This document shows, one piece after another, positions 10,895 to 23,470 of a stretch of DNA of 64,000 nucleotides. Below the pieces are notes generated by a model. The model was given only the letters and a program-made list of their open reading frames with translations, did no database searches and was not told the origin of the DNA. Source of the stretch: Excoecaria cochinchinensis (Eukaryota > Streptophyta > Magnoliopsida > Malpighiales > Euphorbiaceae); NCBI GenBank assembly GCA_947683425.1, contig CANTUQ010000161.1:372001-436000 (forward strand). The letters run 5' to 3'. A program made the translations under genes and the position numbers. Positions within the stretch are counted from its first letter, which is position 1; each line of letters starts with the position of its first letter.

Positions 10895-11262
10895 AGGAGC
10901 TGTATGGCGGTAAGGAAAACCTGCCCGTTGTGTAAAATATTGGACTCCGAACACTATCAAACAAAATGCTTTTACATGGCGATAAGGACAATCCTTACCG
11001 TCATGTGGGGGATTCGACACGATGAGTAGAAAATCCTGACCACCGTGTGGAACGTCCAATTTCCAATATTGCTAGACTGAATACATTTACACGATGATAA
11101 GGATATTCCTGACTGCTGTGTGGGTTGATGGAACATTAAGGTCCTTCAGGTTTGGCAAGATCACACGGCGGTCAAGATTTTTTACTGCCGTGTGGATTTA
11201 CTGATTTTAATAATTTACACTATGACACAGCTGTGTTTTCCCAAAACACAGCTGTGCTTTTC
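10895..11262. repeat. Array of imperfect ~35-bp palindromes in F LTR
   Basis: Five or six units in a row have a CACGGCGGT-type left arm, a core like AAGGATTTTCCT and an ACCGCCGTGTG-type right arm. Examples are near 10905-10941, 10973-11015, 11018-11052, 11087-11127 and 11162-11194, plus a related GACACAGCTGTG pair at 11224-11262. Similar units lie at 40293-40415 in the plus copy. Confidence 0.65.
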
Positions 11263-12122
11263 TGGAAATATGGTAATGCTCTGTTTTAAATTCTCTATCT
11301 GATTAGCAAACTTAAACAAATATTTCACACTTCAAGCCAATAATTCACAATCATTTAACTCTACTTAACCTCACTTACTTTTACTTTAGCAAATACTCAA
11401 TCAAAATCAATATTAATCCTCAGTCAAATCACTTCAAAAACACATCAAAGTTCATTGCCAGATACTTAAACTATACCAATTAATTCAATAATCAATGCTT
11501 ACTTCAAATCACTCAAAACCATTTCAATTCCTTACTTAATAACCAATTCATAATAATTAAAGCATATATTATATTTTCACTCCAAAAGTCACATAAAGAG
11601 AAACGAAAAGGAAGAAAAAGGAGAAAACTTACTAATTTTAAGCAACTCTCATACACAAACCCAATTTCCCTTCAAATCACAATCAGAATTTCATAGTAAG
11701 AGAAAGAAATCAAGAGCAAAGAATAGGAAAGGCAAGAAGAAACGCTAGAAATTTTGGGAATGTGCTCTCCCTCTGCCGACCTCCCCCCTTTTATACTCCC
11801 CCAAATTCCACTTTTTAATGTTAACTTTTAATTGGCTATCAAAGAAAATTACCAAGTGGTCCCTCCTTCTTTCTTTTTCTTTTTTTTTTATACATTAGTC
11901 TTTCAGTTAACTTACACTTAAACATTGGCCCACCAAAATAACCCTTTAATGTATTTTAAGCTTTAAATAACAAATTATTGATTCACTGCACTTACCAAAA
12001 CTTTTACAATAATACTAATTACATTATTTTTTGACAAAACCGGTAACCAAAGCAAGTACATTCAATTGCAGATAAACTCAATCCCATCTCAATCCAACTA
12101 GGGTGGACTTTGGGTCATTATA

Positions 12123-13925
12123 TCCTCTCTTTAAGAGTTACATCATATGCTATCAAGATTCCCTTTGGGTTTTCCAAAGTCCCGAGATTAAATACAATTG
12201 TATTAGTTGAATTAATGTCAAAAATAAATGCATCATGATCATGTGAAATGAAATCATCAGAAACATCATACAAGTACGCAAAATTGTTCATTTTATCGAA
12301 ATAAATAGCATTGCAAACAATGTCATTATTAAAAAAAAATTCTTGGAATTAAAATAGAACATTTGAAAAAAAGAACCATCTAAAAAACCATTACCTTCTT
12401 CCTTATTGTCTTCATCTTCTTCTCCACCCTCACTAGTGGATCAATAATCTATCAACGCTACGGGGATGAATGATAGCGACATACTCATCTCCATATAAGT
12501 CTTGCAAAACATACCACTCGAGTAGACTAGACTCGATCATATACACAGGTGGGAGGAACTGTATTATTACCCGACTTCTTCTTATTTTCCCTCTTTTTAG
12601 GATCCGTGATCTACTTTGAGTCGATAAGATCTTGTATTTTATTCCTCAAAGTTCAGCCATAATATGTCAAATGCTCGATATGCTGATGATAGGCACAATA
12701 TTGATCACCTCTTTGCCCCGGTTGTCCCTGATTCATAGCTGGCCTTGGTGGCAATGGTTGCAGCTTAACATTCCTCATTAATCTCTCTAGTACCTAAGAC
12801 AGAGACTGGCTCAAATTAGAATAGTACCTTAGCCCTGTCCAACTTTTGTAGCTGAAACCTCGACCGTCTTACCAATTCTGTTGTTAATGCTTCTAGCACC
12901 ACTCGACTTGTTCCCTGATTGGTTCCCATAATTTTTCCTAGCAAAGTTATATTGGCTTGCTTTATTTGCTAGGTAAGCCCCCTCGGCCTTTACAGTAATG
13001 TCTTTAAGTGACTCCCAATCTCTAAGCCCTTTAAAACTGAGTAAGTCCCTCAAGTAAGAGCAGGAGTTCCTAATGAACAATATGATCTGGTCAGCAGTGT
13101 CAGGGTTTCATTTTATCTCCATGACCTTATTCCTCTATCTGGTGAGGTATTCATGGAATGACTCATTATTCCTTTGCTGTAAGAGTTCAAGGTCCTTTAA
13201 GGTGACCTCTATTCTTGTGTTGCAGTTATACGACTTCAAAAACTCTTCAGTCAAAAGGTCCCAATCCCCCTTGGACCTCTTATCCAACCCGTGATACCAG
13301 TCTACTGTCGAACCCACCAGACCAAGGCAGAAATATTCCACCTTTTAGTTCTTTGTCAACCCTATGCCCTTCATCACCAGGGTATATTGCTTAATGTGTG
13401 CAGTGGGTCTGAAGTACCATCAAACTTCAGCAGCTTAGGCATTTTGAACCTTTAAGGCAGCAGCTCTTCATCTGCTAAATCTTTATCCTCGGGATTGATC
13501 CCCTTTCTAGCTGATAATAAATGGGTGATCGCCTCATTTCTTTGATTACCTCATCCTCTACCTTGGGTGCTCTACCCCTAACAACTTGAGGTGCTATTGG
13601 CTCTTCATCTACCTCCTTAATCACAAAGTCCTCGTCGAGATTAGGGATCCCTGCCCTTCTTAGCTCATCAAGCACATCAGCTCTATACTCATTAAAAGGT
13701 TAGCGGACAACATTACCTAGGATGGGAGCCTCCCAGCCAGCAGATAGTTCAACTTACCCCCCCGACAGGAACTATTGGTGGTTGTGGAGTAATAGGTGAT
13801 TGTGCAGTAGGAGGATGAGCAATCCTTTCGACTATGGTGCACATCATCTTCAACATCCTTCGTTCAAAGTCCTCTAGTCTCCTTGTAAGGGCTTGTGTGG
13901 TCAAAGCCCCAGTTTCTTCTGCCAT
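12123..13925 (-). pseudogene. gag: Gag pseudogene of element B with capsid domain
   Basis: The start is chosen at ATG 13925 (MAEETGALTTQALTRRLEDF), a short coiled-coil-like N-terminus. The retrotransposon gag capsid block lies at 13135-13341 (AVDWYHGL-like VDWYHGLDKRSKGDWDLL, then NESFHEYLTR) and continues at 12829-13080. A frameshift separates 13475-13675 from 13341. The zinc knuckle near 12700 reads C-x2-H-x4-H but its last Cys is Gly and a TGA follows. Downstream the sequence runs from YILQDLYG straight into an acidic stretch and an NNFAYLYDVSDDFISHDH-like segment. The protease and G-patch block found there in element 1 is therefore absent. Confidence 0.75.
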
Positions 13926-14523
13926 TTATGATTCTAAGGATGATTCCCTAGTTGTTAGGAGTGACTCAGAACCCCAATCAAACACCAATTTTGGTAACTC
14001 AAAGAGTAGATTTCTCTTTACTAGCCAACTGCCGGGACCCCTAGACCACTTAGACGAATCTATGATGGGTGCAAGACTCAAATTGTTAGAATGACGCATG
14101 AATGACATATATGATGCATGATCGTGTGTTATGTGACATTTATAACCATATATAAGCAAGTAGATCCTTTCAACCTTATTGCTCCCACACAGGAGGTGAT
14201 GCGATCTATTTCCTAGGTGGGTTTAATCCATCGGTTAACGGGAAAACCAATGGATGCATATGGTGTATGGTGGAAAATCTGCAGCATAAGATCTATTAAT
14301 TTAAAGTGCATATGAATGAGTTTTGACCATTATGTATTTGAGCACTTCAATCAAATTAAGATACATGAAAGCGTTTGATGAATGTCTATTTAATTTAGTT
14401 GATTTTACTCAATATATAGTGGCCCACATAGCAAGCACATTATTATGGTACATGTCACCTAGTGAAAGTTTCTATTGCTATTATATGAGCTTTAGTCAAA
14501 GGTAATAATGCTTTAGGGCTACC
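13926..14523 (-). other. Leader of element B, part 1
   Basis: Untranslated leader between gag and the insertion point of A; homologous to A's leader at 33790-34425 (shared words ATGATGCATGATCGTG, CCTTATTGCTCCCACACA). It ends in the TSD CTACC at 14519-14523. Short ORFs here have no support. Confidence 0.7.
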
Positions 14524-16045
14524 TGTGATGTGCGCCGAACCCCGGGGCCTCTCGAGGGCCCGCTTTTAGGGTGATCGGGTGGAGGTTCATGAAAACTTGT
14601 AAGGTATTTACAAGTGCGTCTATATTGGGCAACAAGGAGGTTTCTTGGAGTCGCCACCCAATGGAACATTGGGACAGGTTGCTTAGCCTCGGTGAGCCTA
14701 AGACGGCGCATAATATCCATTTTGGGCAAGCCAAAGGGATCTTGGAGATATCGTTCCAATAGAACACTAGAATGACCCTCTACCCCATGGAGCCTAGGAT
14801 TGTAAATTTAAGTCTTTTGGTGGGACACAAGAGATATTTTGGAGATTCCATCCTAATGAAACACGGAGATGGACCTCTAACTCATTGAGCCCAAGACCAG
14901 AGTGAGTTCGGGACTTCCCATTTATTCATACCTTGGTTAATTTTATAATCGAGTTTTGAATTTATCATTTCATCCCATTTCTCATTCAATTCAGTGCAAT
15001 TAAATTAAAGCGCAAGTTATTCATTCGAAAGAAGCGATAAATAAAGCATAATTAAAGTAAAGTACATGAAAATAGATTACAACAAAACTAAGGGCGGAAT
15101 ACAACCCCCATTGTAAATAAAATACAAATCATGCACAAATCGGGGTATTTATTAATGATGAGGACATTGGTCCTCGCACTACAAGAAATTTGACTTTTTG
15201 TGACGAATTTTTTAATGACACATAAAATTTCGTCACTAATTGTAACTTACAACGACGAATTTTTTAAAACGTCACCATACTATTTATTACTGTGACGAAA
15301 TTATCTTGCGTCATTTTATGTTTTAATTATCATCACTAAAAGATTAATTTGATGACGAAAAAATATATTTCGTCATGATTTATTTAGGAGGGATAATTTC
15401 CCACCATTTTTTTAGAGGGAAAAAATTTAATGACAAAATAATAACTTATTGCAACGTATATAATCGTCACAAAATATTTATTTTTCGTGATGAATTATTT
15501 TTGTCATAATTAAATAAATTAGTGATAATAAAATCATTTCGTCACGAATAACGTATCGGCATAAAAAATTATTATATTTATGACAAATAAATATATCACA
15601 AAAAATGAATATACTGTGACGAGATACAATTTCGTCACCTTTAATATGAAGGAAAAATTTCTAACCTTTTTGGGTCTATTTTGGGTCCGGAAGCTGGCAA
15701 ATTCACCCTGCAGATCACCCACTTTTCTTGTGAAAATATCATGGCATAAAATAAGTTATATTAATTGTTTGAATTTTATAAAAATTCGACAAGTGTGTTG
15801 AAATATTGAGAAGATGTTGTTACTTGTTATATTATTATTACCATCGGCATGATCATTTATTTATTCTACTTGACTATATGTGACTTTATAAATAGAATGC
15901 TAATTTCTATAATATTCGTAGATTTAATATTTATATTTTCATTTTTTTAATTACATTGAGCGGGGGCTGATCTTTGAATTTTAAATTGATTAGAAAAATA
16001 GTACGTTTGAATTACATATGATTTTCTTTTAATAGATATTACAAT

Positions 16046-18033
16046 TGTAACGCCCCAAAATTTTTGGTGTTTTTATTAATAGCTTGACGTGCTAAATATT
16101 TATCAAAAGTTAAATTTTGGCGCATAAGAGATCGAATTTCTTCTTAAAGCTACTCAACTTAATTATTGAAATAAATTATTAGACAAATATATGTATAAAT
16201 ATAGAGGTATGTTTACATGTAATTGGATTAGAAAATATTAATTAAAGAATAAAGGGTATATAGACAAATAAAATAAGAGAAGGTAAGGGAATAGAAAGGA
16301 GAGAGACAGAACACGGTAAAGGAAAAGAAAGAGACCAGAGAAGGAGAGAAGGAAAGAGAGAGGGAGAGAGGGACGGCGGAGCAGCGGCGGAAGGTGGCGA
16401 GCGGTTGGTGGCATCGTGGGCAAGCAGCGCCGTTGCCGATCACGGCGATTTCCCGTCGTCGTGGTGTCATTGATCCAGGAAGCGGGAGAAAAAGACTAAA
16501 GCTTCTTCAGTGTGTTCCGGCCAGCTCCGGCAACGATCAGGGACACGAGTGGTGCGACTGGACTCACGGCAGCCAGACGAAGCTTCCGGTGGCCGTGGAT
16601 CTTCCTAAATCGCCGGCGATGAGCAGATCGGAGAGGGAGCAGACCGGAGCTTTCGGCGTCGATTCTGGCGAAATGAACGATCTTCACGGCGCGTGACCAC
16701 CGGAAAAGCAACCCCGGCGCTCCAAGCTTCCTCCGGCGAGCTTTCGGCTAGTCTCCGGCGATGGTAAAATGAGCCAAAAATATCAGAAAAATCGGTTAGT
16801 GGCCACCAACCTTACCTTTTCCAAAAGATTTATTTATAAATTAAATTGTTAAGGTATGATTTATATTTACAGTACATGCGTGGTTAAGGTTTATTGAATT
16901 GATTGATAAATTTTCTGTGTTAATTGAGCAATTAGTTCGAGTAAATCAAATCTACCTTTCCATATGATTTTATATAAGATAACCATGCTATGGAATTTTT
17001 GTTTTATGTGTACTGAAGTTTAATGTCTAATTGGCAAATTATGTATATTAGGGAATGCTGATATATGGTTCTGGTTTTATTTGCTATTAAATAACTCCTT
17101 TTGCTTATTGACAATTAGATATTGAAAATTGTTAAGTTATTATGGTGTAGCTATTTCTACCATTAAAACGAAATTGTAAAGTTATTTTGTTAGCTTGTTG
17201 AACTTGCATGTTAGCTAACATTACACAAATGTAAAATGATAAATTATAGTGAAATTAAAAGAGTATGATAAACTTGTATCTTTGTGACCCTCACGGCTTG
17301 GTTAGGAAGAGGAGTTAACCTGGTTTGTTTAAATTCTAAATGTACTGACAATTTCACATGTTAAATAAAAATGAGAATGGTTAATGGTAGTTAATTGAAT
17401 TAAAAGAATTAGCTTAAAAAGGATGCAAATGAACTATCCAGGATGGCTTAGTAACAAAGGGTATGTTTGTTGTTCCTCATATATATATATATGAAATTGA
17501 AATAGGCGTTAATTAATGGACAATAGGGGCTGTTCACATAATTTAAAAAAAAAAAAAAACTTTCATTCATAAAAATCAGTAAAAAATTAGGTTTTACTAT
17601 AGTAAAAATGTACTGACTTATTGAAAAATTATTTATAGTGATAGATGATGTATTATTATAGTATCTTTGTATTTTGTAAAATTGATGTAAATAGTGAGTG
17701 ATGATATTGTGAATTATTATATGAGTTGTGAATGGACTTAAATTGGTGGATGGGCAAAATTGTGTTGGAGTTTGAATTGGAGTAGGATGGATGAAAATGT
17801 ATTTGATTATAAAAGTGTTAAGACTTTCTGTTTACAGGGGATACGCAATATTATAGGTGAAATTCTGCTGAAATTTCGGTAGAATTTAAGTAGCCTATTT
17901 TAGAATGATTGTATGAATAGTAAGATTTAATAGTTATAAAACAGTTGGAAAAAAAAATTACCCGAATTTTTGCAATAATTGTAAGAGTAGTTTAAGACAA
18001 TTAAGTTATTATTTATCGTTTAAGGGTGTTACA
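16046..18033 (+). mobile_element. Solo LTR G2 inside the CACTA element
   Basis: It starts TGTAACGCCCCAAAATTT, ends TTTAAGGGTGTTACA, and has TSD ACAAT (16041-16045 and 18034-18038). No internal region, primer site or coding sequence is present, so it is a solo LTR left by recombination. A purine-rich tract (16270-16370) and a GC-rich stretch full of CCGGCGA words (16370-16770) resemble a promoter-proximal leader. The 60-100 codon ORFs there are composition artefacts. Confidence 0.85.
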
Positions 18034-18038
18034 ACAAT

Positions 18039-19529
18039 AGTTTTAACAGTTATATTTTTTTTAAAAAAAAGAACAGTATGCTAGTTTAGATTCGAATAGG
18101 AGTTTTTAGATTGGAATTTTTCCATCACTTATAAAAAAAAAGTCTTAATAGTTTTATCATTTATGTAAACAGAATTTGCATTGTATTATAGAGCCAGAAT
18201 GGAATTAGATAGTAAGTGAATGAATTAGAGAAATTAAGTGTAGTTAATAAATAATGAGTACAGTTAAGTATACTTGAAGATAATTATAATAATAAAATTA
18301 ATTAAATTGTTAAGAAAATCAGAGTTTCTGGTCATAAACAAATTAATTAGGTTATACACCCTTAAAAGGGGAAATTTATAAATAGAATTGGACTAGTGAA
18401 ATGTAGTGAATACTTGTATAAACAATAATATATATAATTAGTAAGATATGAAATAAACTTAGTTTGATGAAATAAAATGAAGGTGGTTCGGAATGGGAAG
18501 AAAAAAGTGGTGTCCGAATGTATACTTGTATATACGAGGTATATTATGATTGTTAAGGCATTTCAATTGTATATATATGTGATTAATGGCATGTTGTGAA
18601 GATAAATTAGTGAAATGTGGTAAATAAATGGAGTGGTATGAGATAATGATAACTTGTATCACTGGGATTATTTTTGACATTATGGATCGAAATGTATATC
18701 GATTTTAATAGTCTCAACATGAATTGAACGGAGAGCCGTGTGGTAGGATTGATCTTTATAAGCAAACCCATTATTCAATTCGAAAAGGTTGGTCATCTCA
18801 ACAAGCAGTCGAAAATTGGATAAGTAATTAATATACAAGTTTTGTAATGTAATTAGTTTGTTTTGAGACTTACATAAATTCTATTTTCTTTTAATTTCTT
18901 GTATTTGATTTTGAAACTCTTTGACTTGCTTGGTATCTCATGTTTTAGTGGTTTTTAATTTTGCAGTTCTTTAATTTAGGTTCATTCCAAACTGTTCAAT
19001 TGATAGCGACGTTTATGAATTTTCAGGTAACAAGTGTAACTTGTCTTTTATTTACGTCAATGTGATACTTGTGCATTTATTTTTAGCTGATAGTTTTGAT
19101 GTATTAATATTATACCTTTGTATTTTGTATAATTGAATTGAGTACTGAAATTGGATGATATAAGTATATTATAATATATGGTATGTGAGATTGGATCTAA
19201 ATTGGAGGATGGGCAAACTTGTGTTGGAGTTTGAATTGAAGTGGGTGGAATAAATATATGATTATTTGAAGTGTAAAGATTTTATTGATTACAGGGGGAT
19301 AGGCAATATTATAGAGGGAATTCTGCAGAAATTTCGGTAGAATTAAGTGACATATTTGTATTTTGATTGAATGAATAGTAAAACTAAATAGCTATAGGGC
19401 AGATGGGTATAGTGAAAAGATAAAAAAAAATAATTACCTGAATTTCGCAATAATTTGAAGAGTAGTTTAAGAAAATCAAGTAATCAGTATCGTTGGAATC
19501 GTAATGTGTATAAATGAAGGGTGTTACGT
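18039..19529 (+). mobile_element. Partial second LTR copy G1
   Basis: The stretch 19130-19529 aligns with 17690-18033 of G2 (shared GGATGGGCAAA, TGTGTTGGAGTTTGAATTG, TTTCGGTAGAATT, ATGAATAGTA, GAAGGGTGTTAC). It reaches an LTR-like end at about 19529 next to the CACTA subterminal repeats. Its start was not found, so it is either truncated or continues left of G2. Confidence 0.5.
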
Positions 19530-19928
19530 AATGTGACGATAATTACGTAACCAATGCTTAATGGTTTTAACAAGAAACGGAGTTTCGTCATTAAAAATAT
19601 TTAATTTCATGACGAATTTTAAATTTGTCATAAAAAATACCAATTTTTAGTGACGATAAACAATATAATGTGACGAAATATAATTTTATTTATGACATAA
19701 TTTTTGTCATGAAAAGTAAGAACTAAAAATGACGATAATTATTTTCGTCACAAAAAATATACTTACGGTGACAAAAAAGTAAATCGTCACGTAAACTTTT
19801 ATGTTACGCGCCTACTGTTACGTTCTCTGTGACGATAAAAAATCGTCACCTTATCTTTTTAGCGACGAAAAATGAATTTTTCATGACAATTTTTTGCGTC
19901 ACAAAAAGTCAAATTCCTTGTAGTGTCG

Positions 19929-21840
19929 CATGCATATTTATTATGAAACAGTTTTGATGTGATGATTTTAGATAGAGAAAATTGAGACATTGGTCCCATC
20001 TTTATTAGGAAAAATACCAAATCAATTAATAAAAATGGTCTAGTGACTTTTTTTCTAGCGGGCCTAAATAAACAATTTTACAAAAAAATTACATGGCAAA
20101 ATAAATGAAAAAGCCAAATAAATAAAATATTATAAATGAAATAAATAAATACTTGATCCCAAATGAGTCTTCTGAATCTTCCCGTGTGCTCGCAAAAATG
20201 CCCAAGAGGGAAAATGAGATGTGAAATAATCATAAAACACAAATAAAATAATGTTAGTAATTGAATCAATTAAAATCAATTAAATATAAAACAAATGATG
20301 AATTAAAATAAAACAAGAGGATGTGAAAGAATGATAATTGAATTAAAATGTTAACAAATCAAAATAAATGAAAACATACATTAAATGATAAAAGAATTGA
20401 ATGATTTAACTGGAATAAATAAATTATGTTAATGAGTTAATATGTAAAAATATGAACATGATAACAATAATGATGAAGACAAACAAATCAATGAATATAT
20501 AAAATAATAAAGAAAAGAATAATAAAAATGAATGAATTATAGAATGATGAAAACAATTAAATGAACAATATGATTAATTAAATATGTTCACAAATGATAT
20601 AAACCATTTACATGGCAAAAATATCAATTAAAATAAATTTTTTAATTATACGTTAAAAATAGTGAGAAATCAAAGCAAAATAAATTATTTACATGTTAGG
20701 AATTAAAAGAGATCAATATTCACATGAATAAAAATGTAATAATATATATACATAACAAAACAAATATAACAACAATAGAATAAATAAATAAATGAGAACA
20801 ATAAATAAATTAATGAAAACAATAAAATATACATGAATAAGAATAAAATCATATATAAACAAAATAAATAAAACAAATATGAAATAAATAAAATAAATAA
20901 ATAAACGAAGTTGATAAAAATATACATGAATAAATTAAACATGAACAAAAATAATAAAAAGAAAGAATAAGTCCAGAATGTTTACCCTCAGAGTTTCGGA
21001 TTCGATGAAGGTAAAATGATGATCGATTTTTTTTATTTGATGATTTGCAATATTAGAGTGTAATATGATGAAAATGTTGGAATTTTATTCCAAGAAAAAA
21101 TAGGATGAAAAAATGATCAAATTTTTTTTAAGAAACAAACAATTGATTTTTTTGCCTAAAGAAATGATTTTGAATAAAAAAAGAATTTTTTTTATTAAAA
21201 TAAAGAAAAATGATTTCAAAAACAATCACTTTGTTTGTATCAAGAAAAAAATGATTAAAAGTCTTATTTTAGAAAATCAAAAGAAAAAATTAAATTTTGA
21301 TAACAAACAATTGTATTGTTTGTCTCAAAATTAATTTTTCATCAAAAATAGATTAAAAAAAAAATCAATGGAAAAAGTTTTATTGAACACAAATAAAGAA
21401 GAAAAAAAGGAATTTTGAGAGCAAATAATTGTTGTATTTGTCTCCAAATTAAATTCAACAACAAAAACTCCTTCCAAATATATGTTTAGAAGAAATTCTA
21501 TTGAAAAAAAAATGAAAAAGATGAACTGAATTCTTTTTTTTTTTTTTGGTTGGAAAAATCTGGAATTTTAGAGAGAGTTTGAAAGGAAGAAGAAGAGAAA
21601 AAGATGAAAAAAAAACCCTAAGAAAAATTCCCCTTTTTAGGTTTTCTTCTTATTCTTTTTATATGAAGAAAATAAGAAAATAATATTAATTAAAGGTATA
21701 AAACTTAATAAAATCAGATATTAACCATTATAAATTTTAAAAATTGAAAAAAACCTGAAAATCCCTTAAAAAAGTCATAAAAAATCGAATTTTGTGGAAA
21801 AAAAATCGAAAAAATTGATTTTTTGGGCGAAATTGCCATT
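19929..21840 (-). other. Body of element A 3' LTR: low complexity and TATA box
   Basis: AT-rich LTR sequence with degenerate AAATAAA and AAACAAATAA repeats (20080-20960). A minus-strand TATA-like CATATAAAAAG at 21655-21665 is also conserved at 37096-37106. No gene is seen. Confidence 0.6.
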
Positions 21841-22018
21841 TTGCGGCGGAACAGGCCTACGAATGTCCGTCGAAGTGCCCGACGGGCGTCCGTAGCGCAC
21901 GCTGGGCGAGAGCGCAACGCTGCGCGCAATAGACGTCGCGCGCGCTCGATGGCGCTCTGTAGCGCCTCACAGCTCGCTATGCCAGCGCGCTTGCGCGCTG
22001 CCGTGGCTAAGGCTCGGA
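21841..22018. other. GC-rich island, 3' LTR copy of element A
   Basis: Dense GCGCGC, GAGCGCGCGCG and GCGCTACG words between T-rich and A-rich flanks. The flanks match the other LTR closely, but the island aligns to 37285-37470 only in patches. Confidence 0.7.
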
Positions 22019-22223
22019 ATTTTTTTTTTTAAAGATTAACTAAAAATACTACATTTTTAAGCCCCCATTTTTCAAAATTTATTTTTAAAATCTTTTTTAA
22101 TTTTTTACTCTAAAATGCAAATTTTCAAGGAAATCATCACTTTTAACCCTTTTGCCCGTGACAAGGCATCTTATCATCATTGGGTAACTCTAATCTGGGT
22201 TGTATCAGGACCCAGTGTCTATA

Positions 22224-22240
22224 GTTGCCCCCAATTTTGG
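22224..22240 (-). promoter_or_regulatory. Polypurine tract of element A
   Basis: Inverted CCAAAATTGGGGGCAAC directly before the LTR, matching element 1's tract. Confidence 0.75.
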
Positions 22241-22399
22241 GGAAACTAGTGAACTAGTGCCTAGATGAGCAAAAATTCAGAGAAGAAGGAAAGAGTGCGT
22301 ACCTGAGGTAGCCCTTACCTTTTTGCTGTGTGTAATGTTGCGACTTGTTGCCGTTGAGCTGTAGCGCTATCAGAATGTGGCTCGTTTGCAATATTTTCT

Positions 22400-22815
22400 G
22401 TCGCATTGTCCTGCTCGCCTTCGGTCAGTTTGCACGGCGTGAGGTGAAGTGTTATCTAACTGCATCCTTTGTTGCGATCTGTTCTATCGCTGTCCCCCGC
22501 TAACCTCATCTCAGTTTGCACGGCGGCTGGTCTGTCCCGCTAGCCTCATCTCGGCCTGCGTGGTATGAGGTGAAGTATTGTCTAACTGCATTCTCTATTG
22601 TGATCTGTTCTATCGCTGTCCCGCGCTAACCTCATCTCGGTCTGCACGGCGGCTGGTCTGTCTCGCTAGCCTCATCTCGGCCTGCGTGGTGTGAGGTGAA
22701 GTGTTGTCTAACTGCATCCTCTGTTGTGATCTGTTATATCGCTGTCCCCCGCTAACCTCATCTCGGTTTGCACGGCGGCTAGTCTATCCCGCTAGCATTG
22801 TCTCAGCCTGCACAG
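22400..22815 (-). repeat. 126-bp tandem repeats, about three units
   Basis: GAGGTGAAGT recurs at 22441, 22567 and 22693, an exact 126-bp period, with TCTAACTGCAT, TCTATCGCTGTCC and CTAACCTCATCTCGG in each unit. It lies in the Tat 3' hypervariable region. It continues into weaker repeats (AACTACATCC, GCACAATGTC) to about 23060. Confidence 0.85.
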
Positions 22816-23069
22816 TGTTTTTGAGATGTAGTGTTCTTTAACTACAACCCCGTTGCGAGATGCAATGTTCTCTAACTGCAATCCCAGTTGCGATCTGTTC
22901 TATCGCATATGGTCAGGTGGCCTTGTCCTGACTTGCACAATGTCTATATCTGTGAGATGTAGTGTCCTTTAACTACATCCCGGTTGTGATTTGTTCTATC
23001 GCATGTGATTGAACGTTCTGTCTCGGTAGCCGCTTCTGGGCTTGCACAACACAACCTTAGTAACCAATC

Positions 23070-23470
23070 CATGTAATATCCTATCTGCTAACCATTATTC
23101 GGTCAGTGTAATATCTGCACTGCTAATCACCATCCGGTTTGTACAATATCTGATCTGCTAACCCCCATCCGACTATTTCAATGTCTGATCTGTTAACCCC
23201 CATCCGGCTAGTACAATGACTGATTTGCTAACCCCCATCCGGCTATTTCAATGTCTGATCTGCTAACCCCCATTCGGCTAGTACAATGACTGATCTGCTA
23301 AACTACATCCGGCTAGTACAATGTTTGATCTGCTAACCCATCCAGCTAGTTCAATGTCTGATCTGCTAACCTACATCCGGCTAGTGCAATGTCTAATTTG
23401 CTAACCTACATCCGACTAGTGCAATGTCTGATCTGCTAAGCCCCATCCGGCTAGTGCAATGTCTGCTTTT
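23070..23470 (-). repeat. 35-bp tandem repeats, about ten units
   Basis: Units read AATGTCTGATCTGCTAACCC then CCATCCGGCTAGTAC, alternating GTACAATGAC and TTTCAATGTC endings. The period is 35 bp. It is unrelated in sequence to element 1's 47-bp array although it occupies the same position. Confidence 0.85.

Larger units (their letters stand above)
10202..12122 (-). mobile_element. Family F LTR fragment, cut by element 1
   Basis: Read on the minus strand it begins at 12122 with TATAATGACCCAAAGTCC, a likely mutated TGTAATGACCC LTR start, and runs to 10202, where element 1's LTR begins. The rest is probably left of the window. It shares a conserved block with 41251-41328 and with solo LTR D1 (see 10420-10487). 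It follows element B sequence (GTAACTCTTAAAGAGAGGA read on the minus strand), interrupting B just before its RT. No ORF has a recognisable product. Confidence 0.6.
15177..19925. mobile_element. Non-autonomous CACTA (En/Spm) transposon, 4749 bp
   Basis: The ends are CACTACAAGAAATTTGAC and, inverted, GTCAAATTCCTTGTAGTG. The TSD is TCG (15174-15176 and 19926-19928), and the empty site CCTCGCATGCAT is intact at 35397. Three-base TSDs and CACTA ends define the superfamily. Both subterminal zones (15190-15660 and 19530-19910) are dense in alternating TGACGA and TCGTCA words, the expected transposase-binding repeats. No TNP2-like transposase or TNP1-like gene is seen, so it would have depended on an autonomous relative. 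The interior is filled by LTR sequence. Confidence 0.93.
14524..22223 (-). mobile_element. 3' LTR of element A, split by CACTA insertion
   Basis: It begins TGTGATGTGCGCCG on the plus strand, the inverted LTR end, and finishes TGTCTATA at 22223, a mutated TGTCTACA. The interruption lies between 15176 and 19929; the uninterrupted counterpart is at 35391-35410 in the other LTR. The rest is AT-rich. The ORFs at 20078-20948 are translations of AAATAAAT-type low complexity and are not genes. Confidence 0.9.

Noticed and set aside
16228..16711. Overlapping ORFs with Arg/Pro/Ser-rich products in a GC-rich stretch
   Set aside because: They lie inside solo LTR G2, have no domain, and are explained by purine-rich and CCGGCGA-rich composition.
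20703..20948. Membrane-like 81-codon minus-strand ORF, also at 36147-36392
   Set aside because: Present twice only because both are LTR copies of element A; composition is AAATAAA-type low complexity.
23070..23470. Regular ~35-bp repeats resembling a CRISPR array
   Set aside because: Repeats are directly adjacent with no unique spacers and lie in a plant retrotransposon 3' region; it is a tandem array.
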